DNA of 64,000 nucleotides, from assembly GCF_001894925.1 (NCBI RefSeq), contig NZ_BCXD01000025.1, positions 1 through 64,000 on the forward strand, in the 5' to 3' direction. Both the position numbers and the translations under genes were made by a program. How positions within the stretch are numbered: position 1 is the first letter of the stretch; each line of letters begins with the position of its first letter. A model generated the notes under the pieces. It ran no database searches. It was not told the origin of the DNA and saw only the letters and a program-made list of their open reading frames with translations. Of this stretch, positions 1 through 7,943 are shown piece after piece. The DNA is from Rhodococcus rhodnii NBRC 100604. Its GTDB lineage: Bacteria; Actinomycetota; Actinomycetes; Mycobacteriales; Mycobacteriaceae.

Positions 1-1
1 C

Positions 2-280
2 GCACGTGACGGGGTGTGCCGCTTCCCGCACTGCCCGGTCCCGGCATCGTCGTGCGACATCGACCACACGGTCCCGTTCGACCACGCCAACCCGAGTGAG
101 GGTGGCTGGACCGAGGAAGCGAACCTGGCCTGCCTGTGTCGGCGCCACCATCGCTGGAAAACGGAGGGCCGCATGACCGTCCGGCAACTCGGCGACGGGC
201 TGTTGCGCTGGACCATGCCCGATGGGCAGGTCTACGACACCGAACCCGACTCACCGACCTTCTGGGCAGCGGGAGCGTGA
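2..280 (+). CDS. HNH endonuclease, 13E12-repeat type (3' part only)
   Basis: Only the C-terminal part is present, because the reading frame is open to the left window edge. The visible protein has a Cys-x4-Cys pair, the DIDH core and the CRRHHRWK stretch of the HNH domain found at the end of DUF222/13E12-repeat proteins. These are abundant, often multicopy proteins in Mycobacteriales, probably nucleases of mobile origin whose role is unclear. In M. tuberculosis a 13E12 gene (Rv3776) also lies in this neighbourhood. It converges on the glycosyltransferase gene, with about 48 bp between the stop codons. Confidence 0.85.
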   Translation, partial: ARDGVCRFPHCPVPASSCDIDHTVPFDHANPSEGGWTEEANLACLCRRHHRWKTEGRMTVRQLGDGLLRWTMPDGQVYDTEPDSPTFWAAGA

Positions 281-328
281 CCAGGGAGCCTCACGTGACC
301 AGGGAGCCTCACCAGAGAGCCTGACCCG

Positions 329-1255
329 TCAGTCGCGGCCGAACTGTTCGCGGCGGCCGGCGCGACGCAGCCGCACCCATTCGGCGAGCCCCTTCGGGTC
401 GCGGCGTGTCACGAGGAAGTACCAGCCGAACCGCACCCACTCCTGTGGCAGCAGCCTGCGCAGGCCGGGCTGCGACAGCAGGTAGCCACGGTTGCGGTAC
501 GTGAAGAAGCGCTTCGTCTCGTTGTCGGGGTACTGCGTGTGCATGCGGCCGCCGAGGATCGGCTTGAACTCGTCGGCGCCGTCCGGATGCAGGTACGCCG
601 TCGTGAGGCACGTCCCGAACGGCAGGCCCGAGCGAACGAGCCGTCGGTGCACCTCGACTTCGTCGCCGCGCACGAACAGCCGCAGATCGGGCACGCCGAC
701 CGCGTCGATCGTCGACGCGCGGAAGAGCGCGCCGTTGAACAGCGAGGCGATGCCGGGCAGCAGGTCTTCGCTCGGGTCGCTCGGGTCGTCGGCGTCGGTG
801 AACAACTCCGACCGCAGCCGGCGCCACACGATGCCTCGCCGCAACGGGAAGGCGAGGCGGTCCGGATCGGCGATGTCGGCGACGACGGGCGACACCTCGG
901 CGAGGCCGTGCCGCTGCGCGCAGCCGAGCAGCGTCTCCAGGACCTCGGTTCCCTCGGGCCGGCCGTCGTCGTCGGCGAGCCACAGCCAGTCGGCGCCGAG
1001 CGAGAGCGCGTAGAGCATTCCGAGCGCGAACCCGCCGGCACCGCCGAGGTTGTGCTTCGAGCCCAGATAGGTCGCGGGGACGCCCGCGGTCTCGACGAGC
1101 GCGCGCACCTCGGGCTCGTCGGCGTTGTCGACGACGACGAGATGATCGAGCGGACGCGACTGTGCTGCGAGGACCTTCAGGGATTCGGCGAGCAGTTCAC
1201 GACGACGGTGCGTGACGACGACACCGATGATCGTCTCGGGGGAGCCGTCGCTCAC
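329..1255 (-). CDS. glfT1: Galactofuranosyltransferase GlfT1-like (GT2)
   Basis: A 308-residue GT-A fold glycosyltransferase. It has the N-terminal Rossmann strand (GVVVTHRR), an LGGAGGF segment near residues 70-76 and the DDD metal/UDP-binding motif at 95-97. Length and motifs fit GlfT1 (Rv3782), which adds the first galactofuranose residues to the polyprenyl-linked linker of arabinogalactan at the inner face of the membrane. It is the last gene of wzm-wzt-glfT1. Its ATG overlaps the wzt stop by 4 bp, so translation is probably coupled. The same three genes are adjacent in M. tuberculosis, which supports the call. Confidence 0.88.
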   Translation of the reverse strand: MSDGSPETIIGVVVTHRRRELLAESLKVLAAQSRPLDHLVVVDNADEPEVRALVETAGVPATYLGSKHNLGGAGGFALGMLYALSLGADWLWLADDDGRPEGTEVLETLLGCAQRHGLAEVSPVVADIADPDRLAFPLRRGIVWRRLRSELFTDADDPSDPSEDLLPGIASLFNGALFRASTIDAVGVPDLRLFVRGDEVEVHRRLVRSGLPFGTCLTTAYLHPDGADEFKPILGGRMHTQYPDNETKRFFTYRNRGYLLSQPGLRRLLPQEWVRFGWYFLVTRRDPKGLAEWVRLRRAGRREQFGRD

Positions 1256-2148
1256 GCGGCGCCGTCCCGGCGTTCGGGATCGTCGAGACCGCGGCCGTCG
1301 CCCTTCCCGCGCTCACCGCCCTTCCCACGCTCGGACGAGCCGCGGCGGTCCTTCTCTTCCTCACGCTTCATGTCGGCGATGACGCGCGCGACGTTGTCGG
1401 CGGCGTCGTCGCCCTCGTAGGCGCGGATGACGTCCTCGATCTCGCCGTGCATGCGGATCTGGCCGTGATCGATCCACATCGCGCTGTCGCACAGCTGCGC
1501 GAGGAACTCGTTGCTGTGGGAGGCGAACACGAGGATGCCGGAGCGTTCGACGAGCGCCTGCAGCCGCGTGCGGGCCTTCTTCATGAACTCCGCGTCGACG
1601 GCGCCGATGCCCTCGTCGAGGAGCAGGATCTCGGGGTCGATGCTCGTGACGACGCCCATCGCGACACGCACGCGCATGCCGGTGGAGTAGGTGCGCAGCG
1701 GCATCTCGAGGTAGTCGCCGAGCTCGGTGAACTCCGCGATCTCGTCCATCTTCGCGAGCATCTGCTTGCGCGTCTGCCCGAGGAACAGACCGCGGATGAT
1801 GATGTTCTCGTAGCCGGAGATCTCCGGGTCCATGCCGACACCGAGGTCGAACACGGGCGCGACGCGGCCGCGGACCTGTGCGACGCCGCGCGTCGGCTCG
1901 TAGATCCCCGACAGCAGGCGCAGCAGTGTGGACTTGCCGGCGCCGTTGTGGCCGACGAGACCGATGCGGTCGCCCTCGCTCAGCGACATCGTGATGTCAC
2001 GCAGTGCCTCGACGACGACGACGTCGGACGAGTTGCGTCCGATCGATCCGCCGGCCTTGCCGAGGAATGCCTTTTTCAGTGACCGCGACTTCGCGTCGAA
2101 GATGGGAAAGTCGACGCACGCGTCGCGGGTTTCGATACTCACGCTCAT
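1252..2148 (-). CDS. wzt: Galactan/polysaccharide ABC exporter ATPase (Wzt/RfbE)
   Basis: A 298-residue ABC ATPase of the polysaccharide-export class. Walker A (GHNGAGKS) is at about 66-73, the signature is the YSTGM variant near 154-158 and Walker B is LLLDE near 175-179. The ATG at 2148 gives the conserved N-terminus; the frame stays open far upstream into the permease gene but that extension is antisense-like shadow. The C-terminal 35 residues are a Lys/Glu/Gly/Arg-rich tail. With Wzm it is expected to move lipid-linked galactan across the membrane (M. tuberculosis Rv3781-Rv3783). It lies 8 bp after wzm and overlaps glfT1 by 4 bp. Confidence 0.88.
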   Translation of the reverse strand: MSVSIETRDACVDFPIFDAKSRSLKKAFLGKAGGSIGRNSSDVVVVEALRDITMSLSEGDRIGLVGHNGAGKSTLLRLLSGIYEPTRGVAQVRGRVAPVFDLGVGMDPEISGYENIIIRGLFLGQTRKQMLAKMDEIAEFTELGDYLEMPLRTYSTGMRVRVAMGVVTSIDPEILLLDEGIGAVDAEFMKKARTRLQALVERSGILVFASHSNEFLAQLCDSAMWIDHGQIRMHGEIEDVIRAYEGDDAADNVARVIADMKREEEKDRRGSSERGKGGERGKGDGRGLDDPERRDGAA

Positions 2149-2156
2149 GTCGACTC

Positions 2157-3053
2157 CTACACCCAGTATGCGACGCGAGAACGGTACTTGCGCAGAGCGA
2201 ACAACGCCAGCGCCCAGCCGACGACGGTGATCGTCAGCACGATGTACCAGTGGTACGCCTCCTGATCGGCGCCGATCATCGGGGCGCGGACGATGTCGAG
2301 GTAGTGGAACAGCGGGTTGAGCTCGGCGATCCGCGCTCGTTTCGCGACCTCGCCGCCCTGCGCTTCGAGGCTCTCCGTCGTCCACATGATGGGCGTGAGG
2401 ACGAAGAGCATCAGCGTCAATGAGCTGAGGATCGGCGCGATGTCGCGGTAGCGGGTCGCGATGATGCCGAACAGCAGCGACACCCACACCGCGTTGAGCG
2501 CGAGCAGGGCGAGCGCGGGTACGACGGCTATCGACGTCCACGTGATCTCGCGCCACACCCCGAACGCGAACAGCAGGACGAAGTAGATCAGCAGGTTGTG
2601 CGTGAAGAGCAGTATCTGCCGCCACACCAGCCGATAGATGTGGACACTCAGCGGCGCCGGTAGCTGTTTGATCAGCCCCTCGTTGGCGATGAACACCTCG
2701 GAACCTTCGAGGATGCTCGCGCTGATGACGTTCCAGACGATGAGACCGACCGTCACGTACGGCAGGAACTGCTGGAGCGGGATGTCGAGCAGCGCCGAGT
2801 ACAGGATGCCGAAGGCCGTCGCCTGCACGCCCGTCGCGATCGTGATCCAGAACGGACCGATCACGGAGCGCCGGTAACGCTGCTTGATGTCCTGCCAGCC
2901 GAGGCTCAGCCACAGCTCACGTTGCGCGAACCCGTCCCGCAGGTCCTGGAATGCCCGCCGGAAAGTCTGTGAGTCCGACACGGGTAGCTCACCGTCCGGT
3001 GCGGGGGATTCGATCGCGGATGCCGACACGGCAACCGAGAGTACCGCGCGCAC
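2157..3053 (-). CDS. wzm: Galactan/polysaccharide ABC exporter permease (Wzm/RfbD)
   Basis: A 298-residue integral membrane protein of the ABC-2 polysaccharide exporter family, with about six hydrophobic segments. The cytoplasmic stretch before the first membrane helix contains the typical QRYRRSVIGPFW motif. It pairs with the Wzt ATPase just downstream to export lipid-linked galactan. The start used is GTG at 3053; a shorter N-terminus is possible because the first 25 residues are variable in this family. It is the first gene of the three-gene operon. The bpa gene lies 42 bp upstream on the same strand and may share its transcript. Confidence 0.86.
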   Translation of the reverse strand: MRAVLSVAVSASAIESPAPDGELPVSDSQTFRRAFQDLRDGFAQRELWLSLGWQDIKQRYRRSVIGPFWITIATGVQATAFGILYSALLDIPLQQFLPYVTVGLIVWNVISASILEGSEVFIANEGLIKQLPAPLSVHIYRLVWRQILLFTHNLLIYFVLLFAFGVWREITWTSIAVVPALALLALNAVWVSLLFGIIATRYRDIAPILSSLTLMLFVLTPIMWTTESLEAQGGEVAKRARIAELNPLFHYLDIVRAPMIGADQEAYHWYIVLTITVVGWALALFALRKYRSRVAYWV

Positions 3054-3095
3054 TCGTGCACGGCGTTCTCCCGGTCGCCGCCCGCGAGTCCGTCG

Positions 3096-3674
3096 TCACA
3101 GGTAGTTGCCGGTTCCGGTGTCGCCGCCCGGCTGGACCGGGCCCTGCGGTCCGGGGGTCAGGCCGGGCGGCAGCGCGCCCTGGCGCATGTGCTCGAGCTG
3201 GGCGCGTGCCGCCATCTGCTGGGCGAACAGCGCCGTCTGGATGCCGTGGAACAGGCCCTCGAGCCAGCCGACGAGCTGCGCCTGCGCGATCCGCAGTTCG
3301 GCGTCGGACGGCACGGTGTCGTCCTCGAAGGGCAGCGCGAGGCGTTCGAGCTCGTCGCGCAGCTCGGGGGCGAGGCCTTCTTCGAGTTCCCGGATGGACG
3401 TGCGATGGATCTCCTTGAGCCGCGCGCGACTCGCGTCGTCGAGCGGTGCTGCCTTCACTTCGTCGAGTAGTTGCTTGATCATCGTGCCGATGCGCATGAC
3501 CTTCGCGGGCTGCTCGACCATCTCGCCGACCGGGTCGTTGTCCTTGTTCTGCTCGGCGGAGGCGTCGCCGGCCTCCCCGGAGTTCGTGCCGTCGGACGTC
3601 GCGGAGACGGGGACCGCCATCGGGCGTCCGTCGGGGCCGATCACCATCACGCGGTCGTTCTCGGGGTTCGTCAT
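3096..3674 (-). CDS. bpa: Bacterial proteasome activator Bpa/PafE
   Basis: A 192-residue DUF2587 protein. The N-terminal third is acidic and probably disordered, followed by a helical core (about 55-165) that in the family forms a dodecameric ring. A Gly/Pro-rich linker then ends in GNYL. The extreme C-terminus of the M. tuberculosis protein (Rv3780, ending GQYL) docks into the 20S proteasome and opens its gate without ATP, and the penultimate Tyr is kept here. It implies that the genome encodes a 20S proteasome. It starts at the ATG at 3674, about 130 bp from the divergent PLP-fold gene. Confidence 0.9.
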   Translation of the reverse strand: MTNPENDRVMVIGPDGRPMAVPVSATSDGTNSGEAGDASAEQNKDNDPVGEMVEQPAKVMRIGTMIKQLLDEVKAAPLDDASRARLKEIHRTSIRELEEGLAPELRDELERLALPFEDDTVPSDAELRIAQAQLVGWLEGLFHGIQTALFAQQMAARAQLEHMRQGALPPGLTPGPQGPVQPGGDTGTGNYL

Positions 3675-3802
3675 GCCTCCATCTTGGCGGGTCGGTGCGG
3701 TTCGCGTCAGCCCCTCCCGCTCGTGTGACGCTGCCGGGAGTGCGTGTGCGAAGGATCATCCTGGCGCGCACGTCCGGGCGAGCGGGTCTTAGAGTGTCCA
3801 GC

Positions 3803-5005
3803 ATGGCGTACGACGTTGCCCGGGTTCGGGGTCTGATCCCGTCCCTCGGTGACGGCTGGATCCACCTCGATCCGCAGGCGGGAATGCAGATTCCCGACGC
3901 CGTGTCCCGCACCGTCTCCACCGCATTCCGTGCGTCCGCGCCGTCGCCGAGCGGGCGCCACATGTCCAACCGGCGCAGTGCCGCCGTGCTCGACTCCGCC
4001 CGCACCGCCGTCGCCGATCTCGTCGGGGGCGATCCCGCCGGAGTGGTGCTCGGCGCCGATCGCGCCGTCCTGCTCGCGTGGCTCGCCGAATCGCTGAGCA
4101 CCCGGCTCGGTCTCGGGACCGGCATCGTGCTCTCGCGGCTCGACGACGAGGCGAACGTCTCGCCCTGGCTGCGGATCGCGGGCCGCTACGGTGCCGCGGT
4201 GCGATGGGCCGAGGTGGACATCGAGACGTGCGAGCTGCCGAGTTGGCAGTTCGAGGAGCTCATCTCGTCGACGACGCGCCTCGTCGCGCTCACGGCGGCC
4301 TCGCCGGTCGTGGGGACGGCGCCCGACGTGCGCGCCGCCACCGACCGCGTCCACGAGGTGGGCGGTCTCGCCGTCGTCGACGCGAACGGCGCGGCACCCT
4401 ATGCGCACATCGATCTCGCCGAGCTGGGCGCCGACGTCGTCGCCGTCGACGGGTCGTCGTGGGGCGGCCCGCAGGCGGGCGCGCTGGTGTTCCGCGATCC
4501 CGGGATGCTCGACCGCATTCCGTCGTTGTCGCTCGATCCGTTCGCGCGCGGCGTCGAGCGGCTCGAGATCGGCGAGCACCAGTTCGCGATGCTCGCGGGT
4601 CTCACGACGTCGATCGACTTCCTCGCCTCGCTCGACGAGTCGGCGTCGGGCTCGCGACGCGAGCGGCTCGAAGCGTCGATCTCGTCGTTGCAGCACTACC
4701 ACGACACGCTGTTCGATCATCTGTTGTCGGCGCTCGACCGGCTGCCGCACGTGATGCTCATCGGTCGCGCGACGAGCCGCGTCCCGGCGATCTCGTTCAC
4801 GATCGACGGGGTCGCCGCCGACAAGGTCGTGACGCACCTCGCGGACCGCCGCATCGCGACGCTGAGCGCGGCGCACGGCGGCTCGCGACTGCTCGACTCG
4901 CTCGGCGTCAACGAGGCGGGGGGAGCCGTGACGATCGGTCTCGCGCCGTACACGACGCGCTTCGAGATCGATCAGCTGGTCAAGGAACTCGCTGCACTCG
5001 GCTGA
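3803..5005 (+). CDS. Cysteine-desulfurase-like class V aminotransferase fold, lysine missing
   Basis: A 400-residue fold type I PLP protein similar in layout to class V cysteine desulfurase-like proteins such as Rv3778c. The Asp that would hold the PLP ring nitrogen is kept (VVDANG, D193), but the usual D-x-A-Q...H pattern is not. At the strand where SufS/NifS have Gly-His-Lys, this protein reads [11 protein letters not shown] (about 216-226). Ser therefore replaces the Schiff-base lysine, and no nearby lysine takes its place. This argues against normal desulfurase chemistry. The start is the ATG at 3803. It converges on the quinone oxidoreductase gene with only 3 bp between them. Confidence 0.75.
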   Translation: MAYDVARVRGLIPSLGDGWIHLDPQAGMQIPDAVSRTVSTAFRASAPSPSGRHMSNRRSAAVLDSARTAVADLVGGDPAGVVLGADRAVLLAWLAESLSTRLGLGTGIVLSRLDDEANVSPWLRIAGRYGAAVRWAEVDIETCELPSWQFEELISSTTRLVALTAASPVVGTAPDVRAATDRVHEVGGLAVVDANGAAPYAHIDLAELGADVVAVDGSSWGGPQAGALVFRDPGMLDRIPSLSLDPFARGVERLEIGEHQFAMLAGLTTSIDFLASLDESASGSRRERLEASISSLQHYHDTLFDHLLSALDRLPHVMLIGRATSRVPAISFTIDGVAADKVVTHLADRRIATLSAAHGGSRLLDSLGVNEAGGAVTIGLAPYTTRFEIDQLVKELAALG

Positions 5006-5008
5006 CGT

Positions 5009-6001
5009 TCAGTCGTCGATCGTCAGAATCACCTTTCCGACGTTGTCGGGGGAGTCGAGTAGTTCGTGTCCGCGGGGGGCGTCGGCGATCGGCAGTTCCG
5101 CGCTCACCACGGGCACGACGCGGCCCGCTTCGACCAGTGGCCACACGTGACGGCGCACCTCGTCGACGATCTCGCCCTTGCTGTGGGCTCCCGAGACCGG
5201 GCGCCCGCGCAGGCCCGCCGCGGTCACGGTCGCGCGCTTGCCGAGCAGTGCACCGATGTTCAGCTCGCCCGTCACGCCGCCCTGCATTCCGATGATCGCG
5301 AGCCGGCCGTCCTTCGCGAGCACATCGACGTTGCGCGGCAGGTACTTCGCGCCCATGTTGTCGAGGATGACGTCCGCGCCGTGGCCGTCCGTGAGGTCGC
5401 GGAGCACCTCGACGAAGTCCTCGTTCGTGTAGTCGATCGTGATGTCGGCGCCGAGCTCACGGCACCGTTCGAGCTTGCCTGGCGAGCCTGCCGTCGTCGC
5501 GACGGTCGCACCGAGCGCCTTGGCCAGCTGGATCGCGTGCGTCCCGATGCCGCTGCCACCGCCGTGGACGAGGAACACCTCGCCGGTCGTGACGCGGCCG
5601 CGCATGACGACGTTCGACCAGACGGTGCACGCGACCTCGGGCAGTCCCGCTGCGGCGGCGAGATCCACTCCCGCCGGGACGGGCAGTACCTGCTGGGCGG
5701 GGACGACGACGCGTTCGGCGTATCCGCCGCCCGCGAGCAGTGCGCACACCTCGTCGCCGATCGACCAGCCCGACACGCCCTCGCCGAGAGCGGCGATCGT
5801 GCCCGAGCATTCGAGCCCGAGGACCTCGCTCGCGCCGGGCGGCGGCGGGTACTTCCCCTGCCGCTGCAGCAGATCGGCGCGATTGACGGCCGTCGCACGC
5901 ACGTCGATCAGGACGTGGCCGGGCAGCAACTCGGGTTCGGGCGCCTCACCCCACACCATCACCTCGGGGCCGCCGGGTTCGGAGATCGTGATCGCGCGCA
6001 T
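5009..6001 (-). CDS. NAD(P)H:quinone oxidoreductase, zinc-free MDR family
   Basis: A 330-residue medium-chain dehydrogenase/reductase of the quinone oxidoreductase (PIG3-like) group. It has the N-terminal GroES-like domain (MRAITISEPGGPEVM), the AVNRADLLQRQGKYPPP signature and a Rossmann HGGGSGIGTHAIQLAK segment near 146-161. The catalytic and structural zinc cysteines of alcohol dehydrogenases are absent, as expected for this group. The neighbouring class V gene makes the same pair as Rv3777/Rv3778c. Its 5' end overlaps the 3' end of the upstream flavodoxin-fold gene by 56 bp, so they are probably cotranscribed. Confidence 0.85.
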   Translation of the reverse strand: MRAITISEPGGPEVMVWGEAPEPELLPGHVLIDVRATAVNRADLLQRQGKYPPPPGASEVLGLECSGTIAALGEGVSGWSIGDEVCALLAGGGYAERVVVPAQQVLPVPAGVDLAAAAGLPEVACTVWSNVVMRGRVTTGEVFLVHGGGSGIGTHAIQLAKALGATVATTAGSPGKLERCRELGADITIDYTNEDFVEVLRDLTDGHGADVILDNMGAKYLPRNVDVLAKDGRLAIIGMQGGVTGELNIGALLGKRATVTAAGLRGRPVSGAHSKGEIVDEVRRHVWPLVEAGRVVPVVSAELPIADAPRGHELLDSPDNVGKVILTIDD

Positions 6002-6797
6002 GCCTCGACGCTAACGGATCGCAGCCCGCTCGGTGGATCGCGAAACCGGTCGCGTTCGGGGCGATGTGCTCGGCGAGGGCGTGGTCCGCGCCGTAGTCGC
6101 CGCCGGTCAGCGTGCGATACCGCAGCGGCTCCTCGGCGAAGGCGCCGTTCAGCCTGGCGCGCAATTCGGGTGCGGTCTCGGCGAGGGCGTCGCCGCGGTG
6201 ATGCACCGACGCGACGAGGTGCGGACGCAGCGGTGCCATGCCGGTGTAGTGCGCCGTCCCGTGCAGCAGCGGCCACAGCACGTCCTCGAGATCGCCGCTG
6301 TTTCCGCGCGGGCCGAGGGCCGTGGCGCGGTCTCCTGCCGTCACGATCGGGAGCAGACGGCGGCCTGCGAGCCCGCCGTCGCCGTACTTGCGGACGCGGC
6401 CCGCGGCGTCACGGATGCCGAACGCGAACCCGTTCGTGAAGACGCGGTCGAACCAGCCCTTGAGGATCGCCGGCATGCCGTACCACCAGAGTGGGAACTG
6501 GACTATCAGGATGTCCGCCGCACGGACGGCGTCCTGGTGGCGCAGGATCTCCGGTGGCAGCGTCGCGTGCTCGGTGGCGTCGCGCTGCCGCGCCGAGAGC
6601 GTCGCCGCGCCCGGTTCGGTGTCCGCGTCGGTGAGCACCGGATCGAAGCCGTCCGCGTGGAGGTCGACGAGGTGCACGCCGTGGCCGAGTGCTCGCAGAT
6701 ATGCGACGCCGTCGGCGCACAGTGCGTGGGACAGCGAACGGTGATCGGGGTGGGCCAGCAGCCAGAGGACGTTGCGTGCGCGGTCGTCGTCGGTCAT
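5946..6797 (-). CDS. NAD(P)H dehydrogenase (quinone), flavodoxin-like fold
   Basis: A 283-residue flavodoxin-fold reductase (MdaB/NQO1-like). It shows the N-terminal WLLAHPDHRSLSHAL FMN-binding stretch, the FPLWWYGMPAILKGWFDRVF signature near 105-124 and a GGL-x-GRR region. The enzyme would use NAD(P)H to reduce quinones by two electrons. The ATG at 6797 is chosen over an in-frame start five codons upstream. It is divergent from the HxlR regulator gene with an 87-bp gap. A quinone reductase next to an HxlR gene is a common pairing for redox- or electrophile-responsive control. Confidence 0.82.
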   Translation of the reverse strand: MTDDDRARNVLWLLAHPDHRSLSHALCADGVAYLRALGHGVHLVDLHADGFDPVLTDADTEPGAATLSARQRDATEHATLPPEILRHQDAVRAADILIVQFPLWWYGMPAILKGWFDRVFTNGFAFGIRDAAGRVRKYGDGGLAGRRLLPIVTAGDRATALGPRGNSGDLEDVLWPLLHGTAHYTGMAPLRPHLVASVHHRGDALAETAPELRARLNGAFAEEPLRYRTLTGGDYGADHALAEHIAPNATGFAIHRAGCDPLASRHARDHDLRTRRPRGDGVG

Positions 6798-6884
6798 CCT
6801 TCGACGGTGCACGTTCGGTGCAGATCACGGAAGTACCGGCATTCTCGGCACATAGGGACAGAAAAGTAAGTATCGAGGTGAGCG

Positions 6885-7229
6885 ATGCGGAAGCAGGTCG
6901 TCGCAGCGACGCAGGTGTGCCCGGTCGAGGTCGCCGTCGCAGTCCTCGGTGGGGCGTGGAAGCTCACCGTCGTCAAGCAACTGCTCGGAGGACGGCGGCG
7001 GTTCGGTGAGCTGGGGCGGCTCGTCGGGCCCGTCAATCCGCGGGTGCTGACGCGGCAACTACGCGAACTCGAGGCCGACGGCATCGTCGAACGGACGGTG
7101 TACGCGGAGGTGCCGCCGCGCGTCGAGTACTCGCTCACGCCACTCGGGTCGACGCTGGAACCGGCTGTTCGGTGGCTCGACGAGTGGGGCGCCGGGTACT
7201 CGAGGGAGGTTTCGGACGAACCGGGCTGA
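6885..7229 (+). CDS. HxlR-family transcriptional regulator
   Basis: A 114-residue winged-helix protein with all HxlR landmarks: Cys12 in the TQVCPVEVAV segment, the GGAWKL-x2-VKQLL helix, and the wing (PRVEYSLTPLG). In the family the N-terminal Cys senses aldehydes, quinones or oxidants. Its divergent placement beside a flavodoxin-fold quinone reductase suggests it controls that gene and itself from the shared 87-bp gap. The target is inferred from position only. Confidence 0.88.
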   Translation: MRKQVVAATQVCPVEVAVAVLGGAWKLTVVKQLLGGRRRFGELGRLVGPVNPRVLTRQLRELEADGIVERTVYAEVPPRVEYSLTPLGSTLEPAVRWLDEWGAGYSREVSDEPG

Positions 7230-7278
7230 GCCCTCCTCGATGTGCTGTCTCACAATTCGTCCCACTATCGTTGTCGGC

Positions 7279-7758
7279 GTGCCCACAGACCACCACCTCG
7301 ACCGAAGGACGCCCTGGCTGACCGACGACGAGATGCGGGCGTGGCGCAACTACATGGACGGCAGCCAGCGCCTCATGGACCGGCTCAACCGCGACTTGCA
7401 GGCGAAACACGACATGACGCTTGCGGATTATCGGATCCTCGTTCTGCTGAGCGAGTCGCCCGACGGAGCGTCGCGGATGAGCGACCTCGCGGACGGGATC
7501 CTGTCGTCGCGGAGCCGGCTCACCCACCAGATCCGGCGGATGGAAGAGCAGGGAATGGTGACCCGCGACAGTTGCGTCGAGGACGGGCGCGGCGTGCGTG
7601 CCGTCATCACCGACGAGGGGCTGCGGCGGCTCGCAGAAGCCGCGCCGATGCACGTGCGCGAGGTGCGGGCGAACCTCGTCGACATCGTCACGAAGCATCA
7701 ACTGAAGGTGCTCGGCGACGTGTTCGAGCGGGTGAACCGCACCATCGAGAGCCGCTGA
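7279..7758 (+). CDS. MarR-family transcriptional regulator
   Basis: A 159-residue winged-helix regulator. It has an N-terminal dimerisation helix (LTDDEMRAWRNYMDG), a recognition helix region (SSRSRLTHQIRRMEEQGMV) and the beta wing with the D-x-R motif (DGRGVRAVITDEG). The GTG at 7279 (VPTDHHLD) is preferred; an in-frame start 39 bp upstream would add residues outside the family. No target gene is obvious. It ends 55 bp before the tRNA-Ser that serves as the integration site, so it is the last chromosomal gene before the mobile array. Confidence 0.85.
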   Translation: MPTDHHLDRRTPWLTDDEMRAWRNYMDGSQRLMDRLNRDLQAKHDMTLADYRILVLLSESPDGASRMSDLADGILSSRSRLTHQIRRMEEQGMVTRDSCVEDGRGVRAVITDEGLRRLAEAAPMHVREVRANLVDIVTKHQLKVLGDVFERVNRTIESR

Positions 7759-7813
7759 TTCCGGAACGCGAGCCCTGGTTCGATAGACTCGCTCGGCTGG
7801 GATCAGCCAGCAG

Positions 7814-7898
7814 GGAAGCGTGGCAGAGCGGCCGAATGCACTCGCCTTGAAAGCGAGCGTACCGAGAGGTACCGGGGGTTCAAATCCCTCCGCTTCCG
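7814..7898 (+). tRNA. tRNA-Ser (anticodon UGA)
   Basis: An 85-nt type II tRNA. The acceptor GGAAGCG pairs with CGCTTCC, the anticodon loop is CTTGAAA with TGA, a long variable arm follows, and the T-arm is GGGGGTTCAAATCCC. The encoded trinucleotide after the discriminator G is CAC, so CCA is not encoded. The 3' half of this gene is repeated at 17297 and 23111, so it is the attachment site of the tandem elements downstream. The reconstructed gene remains complete. Confidence 0.95.
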
Positions 7899-7899
7899 C
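7876..7899 (+). repeat. att core, copy 1 (in tRNA-Ser 3' end)
   Basis: A 24-bp direct repeat running from the T-arm to the discriminator of tRNA-Ser. An identical 24-bp copy lies at 17297-17320 and a 22-bp copy at 23111-23132. Placement beside an integrase gene and inside a tRNA 3' end marks it as the attL-side core of a tyrosine-integrase element. Confidence 0.92.
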
Positions 7900-7903
7900 A
7901 CGA

Positions 7904-7938
7904 GCCCTCCGCCTGTTTGTGCTGGTGGAGGGCTTTTC
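7904..7938 (+). terminator. Hairpin after tRNA-Ser
   Basis: AGCCCTCC pairs with GGAGGGCT across a 16-nt spacer and is followed by TTTC. It probably terminates tRNA-Ser transcription and may also stop the convergent integrase transcript. A near copy lies after att copy 3 (from 23136), showing that it belongs to the left end of this element type. Confidence 0.6.
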
Positions 7939-7943
7939 TACGC

